Source of the DNA: Neolentinus lepideus HHB14362 ss-1
Taxonomy: Eukaryota; Basidiomycota; Agaricomycetes; Gloeophyllales; Gloeophyllaceae
DNA length: 51,135 nucleotides
Reading direction: 5' to 3'
Assembly (NCBI GenBank): GCA_001632425.1
Contig: KV425619.1
Location: 1 to 51,135 of the forward strand
Shown here: one piece after another, positions 23,740 through 36,654 of the stretch
Numbering within the stretch: the first letter of the stretch is position 1
Layout: every line of letters begins with the position of its first letter
Notes under the pieces: model-generated
The model's input: only the letters and a program-made list of their open reading frames with translations
Told to the model about the DNA's origin: nothing
Databases searched by the model: none
Translations under genes and position numbers: made by a program

Positions 23740-26700
23740 CTATTCCTCCTCCTCCTCTTCCAAGACGTTATGGAGGGGAGCGCCGTGGATGTAGCGGGGT
23801 GGCGTCTGTCGACCCGTCTCTTCTACGGTGATACGGGGTAGATCCAGAACGGCTGGATCATCAATGGCGGAATTGTCTGGAGCTGGAGGTAACGGAGTCT
23901 GCTCCTTGTTCAACTTCGCAATCGCACCTCTGACAGGCGACGGTGCAGCTTCTACCCGATTGAGTCCAGCAGACGCAGCACGCTCTCGTTCGCGGTACAT
24001 CTCGATGAGTGAAGCGGTCTTGCTCTTAGACGCATCAGCGGTGGATGAAACAAGCATAGTCTCCACAATTGGAGGTACGTCAGACGCTGTATCATCCGCG
24101 TAGTCCCCAATCTCATCATCGGGCACAGCTGAAAGACTTGGTTCATAGTCGTCCGATCCGTGGGAGTAGTTGGATGGCGGAGAGATGTGCGCGGGGTGTC
24201 CAAAGTCTATTCCACCATAGGCATCTTCCTCATCGCTGTCAGCTCCCCGAGAATACCGCCCTCTGGGATCATCGTCAGACATTGTCACGCTTGTGGGACG
24301 CCGCTCGGGATGTAGATCAAAATAACCGAGACGTCTCTTGGGTGGTTCATACTGAACAGACTCTTCAGTTTCCTCTTCCGCGAAATGCCTCTCGTCCGCC
24401 TCGGGCTCCGCTGACATCGGGACAGGCTCCATGCCCTCGTCATCGTCATCTGGGAACACCTTGCCTCTAACAGAAGCCAAAGCCAAAGCCACCTCTTGAC
24501 TGGCGAGTTCGGGGTCAGACCGTCCTGCCCTCAATGGACGAGGTGGGCGCAACTCAGCCGTCTGGTCAGCAATCTTCCTGCTACTGCTGGCAACCAGAAT
24601 ATCCACCCAGGCATCATCTTTCGACCGTCTGCGCTCTTGCTTCGTACGGTTACCCGACGAAAAATTATTCAGGTCATCATCACTAATAGCAGCCAATCTC
24701 GTTTCGAAATCGACGGGTTTGGCCTCCGCCGGTGTCAAACCAGCCGTCTTGGTGCTCGCAGGCCCTCCTACTGGTAAACCACCAGCAAGACGGAAACGTG
24801 ACCCCTTCTTCGTCGGCGTGATAGGTGGAAGATCCTTCTGATTGTTGGGTCTCGGAACGGGCTCGGTGGCGGAGCGGGCAGGCGTAAAATTCGGCTGTAG
24901 CATATCGTTATGCCCGTTGGCAGAGTTTGATCTTGGAGAACCATTGGGGGGAGCTGTATTCCGTACGGTACCATCCAAGGTTACGATCTTAGTGAGACTG
25001 GCATTGCCCCGCAGCAGACCCTCGAACTCTACCTCACGGACGGTAGGACTCTTCGGCACATGACCAACAACGTACGGACGACCATTAAGAGTGGCTGCAG
25101 GCTTCCACTGCTTCGACTTCGACGAAGCGGAGAAAAGTGAAGGAAGGCGCCTTCGACCACTCGATCCCAGCTGCTTCCGGTACTCCCAGGGGACGAATTC
25201 CTCGAAAAGAATGAGAGTTGACGAAGTGCGAGGGTCGTTCGTTCCAGAAACAGTATTTGTTCTCGAGATCGGCAGTGATTTGAACTCAACCTTGTCAAAA
25301 TAAAAGATGATAAGGCTGAATGGGGACATTGATAAGACATACACGGGACAAAACGCACCAATGCCCAGTTGCATTCTCGATCATGCTCCTCCAGCCGCTC
25401 ATTGTCCATCCACCCACCCCCATAGATGAGGTCACAGAACACGTCCAGGAACGCCTCCTCGATCACTTCCTCCTGCGACATAACCGGCTCGGTGTCCCAT
25501 CCAAACGGCGGTAGCGCCTTCTGCGCCTTCTTAAGTTTCCGGTGTATCTCAGCGGAATGTGCCGGCCACGAACTGATCGTGTGCGTAACGGGGACGCTAA
25601 ACTGCAACGTCGCAGACAAAGGAACGTCATTGCGAGAGAAACCGGCGGTCGAGAAGTCTTGCCACGTCAAGGTAGCTCTCCTTGCAGCACGTTCCTATTG
25701 AATAATGCCATCAATTCATATCTGCTAATGCCATCAGTGGAGCGATCGATCGAATTACTTACCGCCCGTGCCCCCTCTGTGAGGTCAAACTCCAGCTTCT
25801 TCTCAGCCGCTACGGAGTTGCTGAAGCCCATCGTCTCGAACTCGCCCCATTTTAAGGCAGTCAGGCTCCTAACCTCACCCTTCTTCACCTCAAGCAGACT
25901 TTCTCCGATCTCATCGTCAACAAGAGTGGATCCCGTAGAACTAGAGATGGTAGACGATGTACTGGGCGTACTACTCATGGAAGAAGCACCCGGGCCGATT
26001 TGTGGATGAAAGTTCGGTGGCATGTCCATTCTCTTCTTATAGCCATCAGAGTACCGAGGTGGTAGCTTGAGCGTAGGGGGAGCAATCCGCTGCCACTCCT
26101 TCGAGCACACCAACCCATTCTCCCCCTGTCCTGGTAGACCCCGAGGTCTCGTCGCCCAGCTTGCTCCGGTCTTCACCAAGTCAGGCGAGTACATTCGAAC
26201 GTTCCTACGAACGCTTACAACACGCATGGTGCGAGCACCTCGGCGCGGCTGGGGCATCTCATCTCTGCTTCTGGGGTTCTGAATATCGGGTAACATGGAA
26301 GGATAGCCACGAATCCAGTCCTTCAGGCGAGCCGGGATCCCCATCGACGCGGCGCTTCCGTGTGCTTGAGTGGTGTGCGAGTCTTGCCAGCGGATGAAGG
26401 CGAGCATCAGATGCTCCATGGAATTGACAGCGCGCAGGTAATGAATATAAGTGTAATGGAAGGGGAGTGCTGCTGGTCCAAGTCCAAAAAATAACGGACC
26501 AAAGAGGGGAGAAAGCGTCGGAGGGGTGTGGCCAGAGCTCGAGGAGTGTGCAGTAAAACGAGAAAGGAGCGTGAGCAAATTTGTGATTAAAGAGCCAAGG
26601 ATGGGCGTCAGCTCGCTGAGGAAGGCATGAAAGTGCGCGGGAGGATAATTTAGGGCTTATGCGCGCGATTAGCTGGCGATCGCGTCCGTCTGAGTTTGGG

Positions 26701-27404
26701 CACGTACCGGCTTCGGCATTTCGCCAGTGAGCATAATACTCATAGGCCACCAACCCGCGCACCTCCTGCCCTCCGTGTATACGAACGAGTCTCGCAAGAC
26801 CCCAGCGCAGCGTCATGCCGAGCTCATTCGGACCCGCGAATCTGGCTTCGTCCCGCCACTGGCGCTCTGCGTCGGCGGACTTGGGGTTCGCACAAGTGCG
26901 CAGGAACGCTCGAATAAGACTTTTGATAGAATTGAAGGAAATATCGAGCGCCAGGGTGGAGAAAATGAAGGGCGTTGTGAGGCCTCTAGTGCCCAGCTCC
27001 GCGGCGACAACTTCGACAAGACGTGCCACCTGCTCGAGCCCCAGCACAACATGGCGTTGGTAAGAAAGGTAGCCGTAGTCATGCTCCTTGGGACGTTCTT
27101 CTCCCACCTCCAGACGCGGGGGTTCGAGATCGAGCGCAAGGAAGCTGCCGTCCGGAATGTTGGCTAAGGGGTCGTCGAGCTCAACTGAGTTCCTCTGCGT
27201 CGTGGAGCTTAGCGTCCTGAGCCGGAAGCGCTCCTTGTCACTGCTCTTTTTCTTGTTGTCCCGGGTACCCTTGGCAGCGGTGACGGTGTTGCTGCCGCGA
27301 CTGGGGCTACTGACCCTCCCGAATTCATCGTAACCAGCGCCGACGGCGCCCGCTGTGTTCGTTGGAGTCGATGTAGTCCTTGAGCGAGAGAATAAACTGG
27401 GCAT
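23740..27404 (-). CDS. Msb1/Mug8-domain morphogenesis protein
   Basis: Four exons: 27404-26708, 26655-25763, 25694-25359 and 25290-23740. They join in frame to about 1158 residues, with introns of 52, 68 and 68 nt. Residues about 85-330 hold an all-helical segment (YLSYQRHVVLGLEQVARLVE, then RGLTTPFIFSTLALD, then MEHLMLAFIRWQD) that fits the RhoGAP-like Msb1/Mug8 domain (formerly DUF1708). In yeast, Msb1 acts with Cdc42/Rho signalling in budding and polarised growth. A long disordered tail follows, Ser/Pro-rich, and the protein ends in a run of six Glu. Splicing at 26656-26707 restores the continuous NAEA-LNYPPAHFHAFLSELTP, which supports the model. Role by family knowledge: cell polarity and hyphal morphogenesis. 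Family assignment is moderately sure; integrity of the gene is very likely. Confidence 0.75.
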
Positions 27405-28448
27405 CTAGTCGAGCAGGAGGAGATGCAACGTCCGGCAACGGCTGCTGCTGATATTGATGAGTACAAGGGAAAACGGAAATATCCGTATTGAGGACAGATG
27501 AAATCCTAGTATTAGTATAACATCAAGATAATAAACTGCGTATTTAGTCTTGGCCGGCGGCTAGGGACCTGAGAATATGCATCTGGTCTGGGAGACAGAG
27601 CCTGTACGCGTCTCAGACCTGGAATACCCTGGAGAGCTAATCTAGTCATAAAACTAAGAGATAATATGATCTAAATTCCGCAGATTAACAAATATATGGG
27701 TCAGAAGTAGCCAAGTATCGAATACAGATTTCGACACAGAGAGTGAGCTTACTGAAGGTGACGAAGACAGTCGGTCGTAAAAGTAGAAGGAAAGAGAGAA
27801 TAGTAGAAGTAGTCTCCTCATGAGACGTGACTTCATAAAAGAGACATAACAAATGAAGGCTGGCATACAAGTGTGGTTGCTAAGTTGCTATATTTCGACA
27901 GGCTTTGATATGGTTAATCGGAAGCCAGCCAGTACGTCACCTAGATATTTGAGCGCTATCTCGGCAGCCACATCTGTTGAACAAAGCGTCAAGTAATTAA
28001 CACTACTAGAAAGCCGCACAGAAAAACCAAGATGGCAATGATACGCACTACTGAGTCTGTAGTCTCTGGGGTCAACGAGGATGTACCAACAAAGACTGAG
28101 TGAGGTTTCGGACTCAGACCGCCGAATCTCAATGGCAACGAACACATTAATGACATTTCATTTGTGCCCATTCCCTCCTGCCACTCTCAGTTCTGACTAT
28201 CGTAAGCTCACCGTGATAGCGGCCATTCGGGAAGCATCCGTCAGGCGGGATCTAAATGGAAGCGCACTCGGGCTGATAAAGTTCAAAGACAGATGGTTAC
28301 GAGCCACCCTGCTGACAGCCATCCGCAATGAGGCAAACACGATTCGATAATTAGTAGCACAACGTCAGTACAGATAGTACGGATACAGATGAGACAACAT
28401 ATGACGATACAGTCTTCGGGTAGAAATATATATCAGAGATGAACTCGC
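27405..28448. other. 1.0 kb intergenic region
   Basis: Upstream region of the Msb1-like gene and 3' flank of the small membrane protein gene. Only short open frames are seen, none recognised. Confidence 0.45.
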
Positions 28449-29113
28449 TCAAGCGGATTCTTTGACGTCCCTGCCGGGTGGCGGACCCTGCGGAGGGGCA
28501 TACGTACCGGGAGCGTACTGCGGAGGGGGCACCGAAGGCTGTAGCACAATGATCAATACATCATTCCAGCCACTTCGCACAAACTCAACATTACTGACCG
28601 GAGCAAAGCCAGCCGCCGGATCGTATCCGTAGCCACCATTACTACCATAGGCCTGAGGTGGATACTGCGGTCCGCTTGGGGGAGGTCCATTCGGTGGGGG
28701 ATAGCCATATCCTCCATAGCTGGGAGCGGTGTAGGGAGGTGCCTGTGGCCCATTGACGTACGCCATGTTCGCTCGCTGAGCCCGGCGCCTTCGGCCAAAC
28801 TCGAGGAATGCAAGGAAGAGCAGGAAGGCGACAGCTGTCAAACACAGTGCGAGTCAGTAGTGTTCTTGGCTCGGAGGCACTTTGGATCCGTTCACGCACC
28901 TATGACAACACCGATGGCGATGCGGACGCCGGGTGAGTAGGCAGAGCAGTGCTCGTATCCATTGCTGAGCGAATCCAGCATCATCAATCCCATATTACAG
29001 AGTATAAATGAACGACTCTTCTTACTTGTCTCTGTAGCAGTATTCAGCCCTCACAGAGGGTGCAGCCAACAAGGCTACAAGCGCAATTCCGCTCAAGTGT
29101 GAAAGACGGGTAC
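28449..29113 (-). CDS. Small single-pass membrane protein with P/G/Y-rich tail (5' end incomplete)
   Basis: The recognisable exons give a hydrophobic leader (LSGIALVALLAAPSVRA, signal-peptide-like), a short Cys-containing outer segment (EYCYRDNNGYEHCSAYSPG), one transmembrane helix (VRIAIGVVI then AVAFLLFLAFLEF), a basic RRRR stop-transfer, and a cytosolic tail rich in Pro, Gly and Tyr that ends GRDVKESA. Layout and basic stop resemble the fungal RCR (Congo-red resistance) type or similar small surface proteins; I put this at low confidence. An in-frame 63-nt intron (from 'gtcagtaatg' to 'gtgctacag', about 28534-28596) separates AAGFAP from PSVPPPQ and is easily translated by mistake. The first exon with the start Met is not resolved; candidates lie at 29170-29260. 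Confidence 0.65.
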
Positions 29114-30964
29114 CTATCGCCACCACATGAGTCAGTACCCGTCGCACACACTTACCTTTCTGTGGACGTACCAATCATCATTAGAGTCGTACAAGAGATC
29201 GTGGTGGTCGGAGTAAAGTATGTATTGTGTGCCGCACAGCAGCGGTCGGGGCGTGGACATAACGATTCTAGTCTCCCATTAGGTCATCCTTCATGGCTGT
29301 GCACTGACATCGCTTAGGCGGCAGGTTCCGCCCGAGCCAATCGGACGACTCATGCCATCGGGGCTGATCGGAGAGTGAGAGTAGATGGCGAAAGAGGTAT
29401 GTCATTCCCACAGTGTCCTACCGGACTGGACCAAAACGAGAGCAGTATAGGAGCCGTTACTCGGAGCCAGGTCTTCTCTAGAACTACTCTAGAGTTCTAT
29501 GGTTTCAGAAGGCATATATTCTGAGTGCTTCTGGTGCAGGGAAAACTGATACCTCGTAGCGTTGTCTACCGCGTAGACACATCTACCAGTCCGAAAGAAT
29601 ATTCGCCTTCTATATGACTGAAAGCAGTTTTGGGAGGTCTTATTCATGAGGTCCCAAGCAGTGCACTGTAGTTCTTGTAAGTATCCACGAACTATAGTGT
29701 CAAGACTTCACCAATATAGTGTGGTACGGATGGATGACGCGCTAGAAATTTGCGGAACTTCGCATCACCACGCTGGACATTCCTCCCTGCTAGTATCTGC
29801 GGTGAGGTGAGAGTGTCATAATACAAAGAACGACTCCGACCGTCAATATCAATAATGAAGCGCAGGGACTGAAACTGAGGTGCCGATGTTCGATCCTTAA
29901 CTAGAATTACAGAGCTCGAGTGTCTCTTCAAGGAAAAGACACCAGGTTGTCACCACGCACACCTGGCATTCGCCGGGGAGGACTTCAGACGCGCACATCT
30001 CGCACGTGTACTGGGGCCGCAGAAGTGGATTGATGGATTGGATAAATCCAAAGGGATCATGGGAGATCTAGACATTGGCTGTGAGAGATGTCGCTATTAT
30101 TGACAAGCGTTGTAATACCACACTTACCGACAGGCAGAGGCTGTAAGTGTGAAACCATGCAGCGTGTATGAATATCCACGAGAGACGAATGGACACACAA
30201 GGTTTTACACAAGTCGTTGAGTATCTGGCTCTTGATGGGACACGCGTAGCTGGGCAGGCTTTCACAGGCGTGCTTTCCACCAGAGGGTAGGAAGGACTTG
30301 GTCCTTCTCTATAGAGAGACTATATTCACATCGGTACGTCAAGATGGCCACAGGGCTCCCATCTAATCCAGGCAGAGTTAAGTTGGGCTGAACTATCAGA
30401 CATCGTTGCAGAGATTAGCGAGAAACCTGTGCAATGCAGGAAGGGAAACGCGTCGCCTAGCGGATGGATGTCGGAGATCAGCCTGGAGTATGTGGTGGCT
30501 CCCCCCGATGTTTTTGCTGCAGGGGGGGATGTTCAGAAGGACATTTAAAGTGGGCAAAAAGATACTCGAGTTGTCAAATAAATTTAGTTCCGACTACATA
30601 GCTAGCTTGTATTACATAATTAAATAACCGCGTGCCCTTCGAAGTTCGAACGCGTTTCTCGTTCGCCACTGCGCGCACGCTCGGACTTCTGTCATACCTA
30701 GGACTGGTCACATTCTGTAGGAAACGGGACAAGAACCCGACTAAATAAATGTTATAGCCTGTCTCTTTACCAACGTTGAGTGCGATTTTCGTTAGATGAG
30801 GACTCCCCTGAAGACAGTCATGTAAGTGTATCGGCTTGCTCTTAGCACATACGCTTTCACTGAAGTTGCACAGAACTTTCTTGGAGAATACACATAGTTC
30901 TCAGACTACGTTCCATACACTAGGCCGTCCAGCGTTTCCTCGCCCTTTAGATTCCGCGTGCAAG
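29114..30964. other. 1.85 kb without recognisable gene
   Basis: Only short open frames on both strands. It should include the 5' end of the small membrane protein gene at its left and the promoter of the FCP1-like gene at its right. Nothing else can be supported. Confidence 0.4.
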
Positions 30965-32677
30965 ATGTCCAGAAATGCGCACTCTGGCGGCTACTTCTCT
31001 TCAAGGAGACAGAATTACTCATCTTCCAGTAATCCTTATAACGACTCCGACCTGTACTACGAACAGCGATATGAGCAGGAGGACCGATACGGTCAGTCTA
31101 CTTCGCAGAGGCGGAGGGATCGCAGGCCATCGTCAGACTACAATCAGTACGTAGTGCACGATCCAACATCTTCACAACGAGATATGCAGAGAGATCGATC
31201 CTCTCGTACGCCTTCACCCGTCTCACAACCACCAAGTGTCTCCCAGCGCGCCAGATCACCGAGCCCTCCAGCGCCTCCACCACCTCGCTCTCCATCCCCG
31301 ACCTACCTGTTGACCTCTTTAATACCGTCTGAATCACTATCACCCTCCACTACCACCCGAAAACTGCTGATTCTAGACCTTAACGGTACGCTGCTCATCC
31401 GCTCGCCTCATACAGGCGGTCGCGCTGCGTACCGCTGGGTCAACGGACAGCCACCACCGCCTCGAATGCGGTCCGCTCATCCTCGGCCGTACATGGCGTC
31501 GTTCCAGAGCTATCTCTTTCATCCGGAGACGAAAGAATGGCTGGACGTCATGGTATGGAGCAGTGCACAGCCACATAGCGTGGATGACATGGTTGGTAAA
31601 TGTTTCGGAGAGCGACGGCGAGAGCTGAAGGCTGTCTGGGCTAGAGACACCCTTGGGTTATCAAGCAATCAGTACCGTATGTCCGTACTCGGTGCGCCGC
31701 ATATATCCTAATCTCGCTATGTAGACACGAAGACACAGACCACAAAGGATCTAACGAAACCATGGGACTACTTTGCCTCCCTCGCCAACAAGGAGGCATC
31801 CCGTTCACCCAGCAGTTCGCGATCTGCGTCCCCAGAGCCTTCTTCCGAGACCATGCCCGTGTCACGTGGGTCTCCGGCCGCCCAAGTTCACTCCGCTCTG
31901 ACCACCCTTCTCCTCGACGACTCGCCTGCCAAGGCGCATCTGCAGCCGTACAACCACATATGTATCAAGGAGTACGACGCGCCACTGCGGCGCGCAGATT
32001 TCGATATATTCGAAGCGGAGCGAGCGAGGCAGCGCGAGCTGGAGGAGGAAGCCGAGGAAGCCAGCACTGAAACATCAGGGGCGCTTTCTCCAGACCTTGA
32101 CAACGGCGACGACCGGGCGAAGAAACGCAAGCGGAAGAAGAAGAAAAAGAAGGCGGTTGCGCTTGCGGAGGCAGTGGAAGGCAAGCAGTACGACGCGACG
32201 CTCTTGGCCATCGTTGGTATCCTGGACGAGATCAAGAGGCAGGGCAATGTTGCTGGCTGGATCAGGAGCGGCGGGTTGTGGGGCCCGAGGCGGGATGAGG
32301 TGCAGGCGCAGCTGATTGTACAGCGTCAGACTAAATCTGCCCCGGCGTTGACTGCCACGGCTTCGTCGAGCTCGGTGGATAACTTTGATGTGCATCTGGA
32401 CAAGCGGCAGAAGTTGCGAGGAGTGTCGACGTCTGGATCTGAGGAGGGGTCTGAAGACGCCCAGAAAGTGAATGCGGGTAACGATGCGGTCTCCTCTGTC
32501 CAGCCTGCATCCGAGTTCCCCATGGAGCCGACAGGAGGTAGTGCGGAGGGAGTGCCCGGGTTGGCGACAACAAAGATGTGGTTCGAGGATCCAGAGACTG
32601 TGGCATATTGGGCGGATAATGGACGGACCGTGTTGGAGCAGCTTGGTATACCTGTTAAGCATGGGCTAGAATCCTGA
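30965..32677 (+). CDS. FCP1/NIF-like HAD phosphatase-domain protein
   Basis: Two exons, 30965-31676 and 31725-32677 (48-nt intron with a CTAAT branch site), giving 554 residues. Residues 1-130 are disordered (Ser/Arg/Tyr, then Pro/Ser-rich). The FCP1-like domain begins at KLLILDLNGTLL (motif I at 138-142), continues through RPYMASFQSYLF and DVMVWSSAQPHS (motif II), and ends with LLLDDSPAKAHLQPYNH. FCP1/TIM50-type HAD enzymes use D-x-D-x-T; here the second Asp is Asn (DLNGT), so phosphatase activity may be reduced or lost unless this subfamily uses Asn. A Lys/Arg run (KKRKRKKKKKK) could be a nuclear signal. The start MSRNAH at 30965 is preferred over an upstream in-frame ATG at 30836, because the extra residues are not conserved-looking. 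A broken second copy lies at 35860-40020. Confidence 0.85.
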
Positions 32678-33080
32678 GTCGCGTTTCTTCTGGAATTATC
32701 TTGTAGCAGATCTATGATCCTTCCAATACCGAAGTCGAAACCTGTCTTCTTCAGCATTTGCCTGCGATTATGCATGCCGTTCTAGTCAGGGGTGCCTCAC
32801 GGTGCTTCAACAGTCGCTGAAGTGTGCCTCTGAGACGAGAGCTGGCAAATGTTGGTCGAAAATCTGTTCGGCACAAGCGTCTTTGTTCGTTGTTCTCAGT
32901 AACTTACTAATCATTCGGGCTGTCGAATTTCAACGCCCCGAGGAGCCAGGATGTTTGGGACATCTCGTCTGCTATGGCCCATTGGTCGGCTGAGATAGCA
33001 CTCAGATGACCAGGTTCACGAATGGAGGCTTAATTACACTACAAAAACAATGACTAAATCAATTAATACAGGCAGTTGCT
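31200..33080 (+). repeat. Segmental duplication, intact copy
   Basis: This stretch, most of the FCP1-like gene and about 400 bases of 3' flank, is repeated in the same orientation at about 35950-40580 once two transposon insertions are removed. Non-coding flank matches too: 'ctagtcaggggtgcctcac' at 32784 and 40111, and 'aatgactaaatcaat' at 33049 against 'aatggctaaatcaat' near 40538. The event was therefore a DNA duplication, not a retrocopy. Similarity decays near both limits. Confidence 0.85.
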
Positions 33081-33173
33081 CGACATTAAAAGAGTATTCT
33101 AATCTTCTGACCACAGCAATCTGTTGGTGTATTACTATGACGGTGTACAGACGTGACGCCGCAGCGGCAAGCT

Positions 33174-34778
33174 TTACGCGACGTGAAGACTTCTGGACCA
33201 CTGGATCTTTTCTATCTCTTCGGAACCAACGGCATGACTGGTGACATGGAGTCCCATAGTGGATGTGCCCTCCGTCGCATCGATCTCTTGAGCTCTCGCA
33301 GGCGGATAGGCAAATTGGATGGTGGTTAATCTCCCACCTCGACTGTGATCCACGTTCCTGCCGTAATCGATCCTTAGGTCGGAAGTCTTGCCAAGTGCGA
33401 CCATTAATATGATGATGGTCGGGAAAATTCCCTGTTGTCGGAGCATGAAAAGGCGGAAAACAGTGCATAAGATGATAGGTTGACATACACTAAGCTGTTG
33501 CAGGATCATACTTGTGATATCCTATAACGTCGACGGTGTTAGCATGCTCCTCAAGTTTCGAATGAAATATCTGACGTATCCCAAGATGATTGGATTAGTG
33601 ATAATTTTGTCTTGCACTCCACTGAGGATTGCACACAGAACTGAACAGATCGAATATAACACTCCCGTCTCTAACCTGATATAAAATCATCTTGTGAGCA
33701 GTGGGCGCACAGCTTGCGCATTATTGTAGCTTACACGAGGTATACCACACGAAGGTATTTGCTCCTACTTTTTCCTAGGTCTTGTGTCGCTTTCCAAACC
33801 CGAAACGCTAAAACTGGCGATTAGTCGGTCTAGTGTGGAGGATGGAAGAAGACATACCGATGAAACCGCTCATCATGGCATTCGTGGTGCCCGAAAGCGT
33901 ATAGAACACAGTGAATAGCGTAGAAATGTGATTGGATAATTGCATGTATCCTGGTGGAGCTTCGAAAGGCGCGGGGAAACCCAGCTGATACATTTTGATC
34001 TGGAGAACGGCCACTGCAAAGCCACACCCTTCAGAACGAGAAGTGAGGATGACGGTCCTCCCTCATAAGAATGAATGGCATTCACGCACCCGTACCAGCG
34101 ATAAGTAGGATGATAGGAATAATCACGATGGCAACCCGCCTATTCCAGAGGACATAGCAACGCCATATCTGAACCGAGTAAGTGGTCCAGCACGGCGTCG
34201 CATTTCAGCGCGTTACACTAACCAACAGTCCATCTGCAACGACGCTAATGTGAAATGAATCGATGATACAGGTATTAATGATAGCAATACGTACTTGGCA
34301 CAGGCCATAACTGCATCTGCTATGGCTAAGCTTATTTCGTACAGGAGGAGCTCGTGTATCATCAGAGCGTCTTCACTTTGGTCGCTACCATCGTAGGATA
34401 TATCCGTGGTAACATAGCCTCCCCAAAACGTTAACATCGCCTGCGCTGTGGCAAAGACATAGAGCACGATGGTGATCAGCAACAGTCGGAGACTGAGAGG
34501 CGATTCACGCTGGTGGAAAGTGAGCATGTACACGCATGCCCCGAATATCATGGTATAAATTCCTACACACGAACAATTAGGTGAAACTAATACTCTTGGA
34601 TGGCTGCGTACCGAAGAAGAATGTCGAAACCTTGCTTTTGTCATTAGTCTATGTCAACGAGTCGAACTCGTATCACTGACGAGAATGTATACCTTACTTT
34701 GCTACACAATTTACTGAGAGGTATTCGGTTTGATATTGAGGAAATGTGGCGCACCTGATTCCAATTGAGAGTGGACAT
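33174..34778 (-). CDS. Seven-helix membrane protein of the Agaricomycete orphan type
   Basis: Multi-exon gene for an integral membrane protein. Exons in order give MSTLNWNQ; FFFGIYTMIFGACVYML; LRLLLITIVLYVFATAQAML with a loop and SLAIADAVMA; VWRCYVLWNRRVAIVIIPIILLIAG; an outer loop and TLFTVFYTLSGTTNAMMSGFIG; AFRVWKATQDL; GVLYSICSVLCAIL; GIFPTIIILMVALGKT; and a hydrophilic tail ending RSLHVA. Layout and the W-R-C-x-V-x-W-N motif match a large family of Agaricomycete seven-transmembrane proteins of unknown role, sometimes compared with receptors. Most junctions have clear GT-AG signals. The one between the AFRVWK and GVLYS exons (about 33650-33750) and the second exon are not settled, so a small defect cannot be excluded. 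It sits between the two FCP1-like copies. Confidence 0.65.
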
Positions 34779-35859
34779 TATTGCGAGCACACGTTGCACG
34801 AGTACTAGAGAATCGAGTCCAAGACCCACTGGATAATGGGGGAATGAAGCACTCGTATGAGGACCTGTTTCAGATAACGAAGTATATAACCATCCGCCAG
34901 AGGGGAGTTCCGATTAATGAATGATGAACAGATATGGCTTGAACGCGCATAGGTATTATTGGACAATTAGGCCGTTTCTTTTGATCGTATTCATCCTAAT
35001 GACCACAGAATTGGATTTGGTCCTAATCCTCCATGGGTGCCTTACCATTTATTCCCGCTACCTTGGGTAGCGGGTCTTGCGTGCAACGATGTACCCAGGA
35101 CGCCCGCCAAAATTGCAAGATCTGGAGGAGATCCGGCCTGCCCTAAAGAAAATGACTTCATAGTTCTCAGGCGCATAGAGTTCTGGTTCTGTAAGATTGC
35201 AATGCCACGATGAATGTCCCTCCTGCTGTTCTTTCTCTCTGTCTTGTAGGATCATGTGATGGTAGATACACATACACAGCATATACTGAGCAGAATTAGA
35301 CCCTATATGTGCCCATCCGAGAGGCTCCGGACTTGGATGGCCGAGGGAAAGTGGCTGACTTCATTCCGCAGCTCAACATTTTCTCGTACATGCACATATA
35401 TTACAAAATCAACGAGGATACAGGATCATGTCAGTTCAAACGTTTAAGTTGCAATCCATTCTGAAGCCTACCAAGGGGTCAAGGTAGCGGGTTCTGCCGC
35501 GCGCGCGCGGCCCTACCAGCCTTATTATATATTGCCACAGAACAGGGATCGCAGCAAGGTGTGTTAGAGTTCTGATGTATCCATGATGTTATTTGTAACG
35601 AGTCATACAGTAATAGCGGTAGCGCAAAGAAACGCACCATAAGCAATGGACCGAAGGACGTCGACCTGTCCTAGTGTCAAAAGAACAATGATGATCGTGA
35701 TAGAACTTAGAAGATGCGAGAGATGTACAAGGACAGACTGACGATCATCTATTCATGGTACTGCGGATGGAGATTTATCTGATATATATCAAACGCGGAA
35801 CGGGATATTTGTAAGAACTGCTCACTTTCAAGTCATAAATTGCTAGCTTGTAGATCCCT
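34779..35859. other. 1.1 kb without recognisable gene
   Basis: Only short open frames. 'ggtagcgggt' occurs at 35067 and 35483 with different surroundings, and an alternating GC run lies near 35497. No element boundary could be defined. Confidence 0.4.
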
Positions 35860-36654
35860 AATTCGATAAACGGATGCCATCGAAGAGGGCGACGAGTATC
35901 GGGCTCTTCCTAGGCCATTCGTCAAAAAATCAGAGATAGGCGGGTTGTGACCTAGCACGATAAACGCCGAGAGATCCTCTCGTATACTCTCGTACGGGTT
36001 CGCCCGTCTCACACACGGCGGGCAAGCGAGGTGTCCTTTTTCGCAGAGGCTGAGAAAAAGGACACTATGTCCTGTTACAGCGACCATCAAAAGATTTCCG
36101 ATGCTGCGTCATGATGGCGTCATTGCTGTGATCATGTGGTCGTCACGTCACGAAATATCGAGTTTCCCGCAGCATGGGCCGTTTGCCATCGGCAGTGGTC
36201 TCAAGTCCAGTGTCCGTGCTGTCACACGTATACACATAGAAAGACCGTATGGTAGATTACATGCAAGAAATAGAAATAGTAACCAAAACCGGAAAGATTA
36301 GGTGAGATACAGAGCAACGCCTTCACCCAGGCGCACACGCTGTTTCTGTAAACTGTTGAATAGTTTGCAACACTCCGCTTAGCTTTCTTGTCCTCAGTCT
36401 TCTTTTGCGCCTTCGCCTGACACTTAGCAAACTCTTCGCTATGATGATCTCCTACCTGGCTTGGTAATCCACCCGCCGACCTTCAAGTGGGTACCACGGC
36501 ATCACCAACAGGAATATGTCCACGAGGATCGAGAGGCGCCGATGGTGGAGATGTAAGATTTAGACCTCTGTAGACCTTGGATGTTCCCTCACAACATTTT
36601 CACAGTATGCTACATACTGCATCATAGGCCTGGGAATCTTAGGTGCGTGTGGGG

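Noticed and set aside
24069..24470. 133-codon plus-strand frame opposite the Msb1-like gene
   Set aside because: It is a shadow of the long minus-strand coding exon with no family resemblance.
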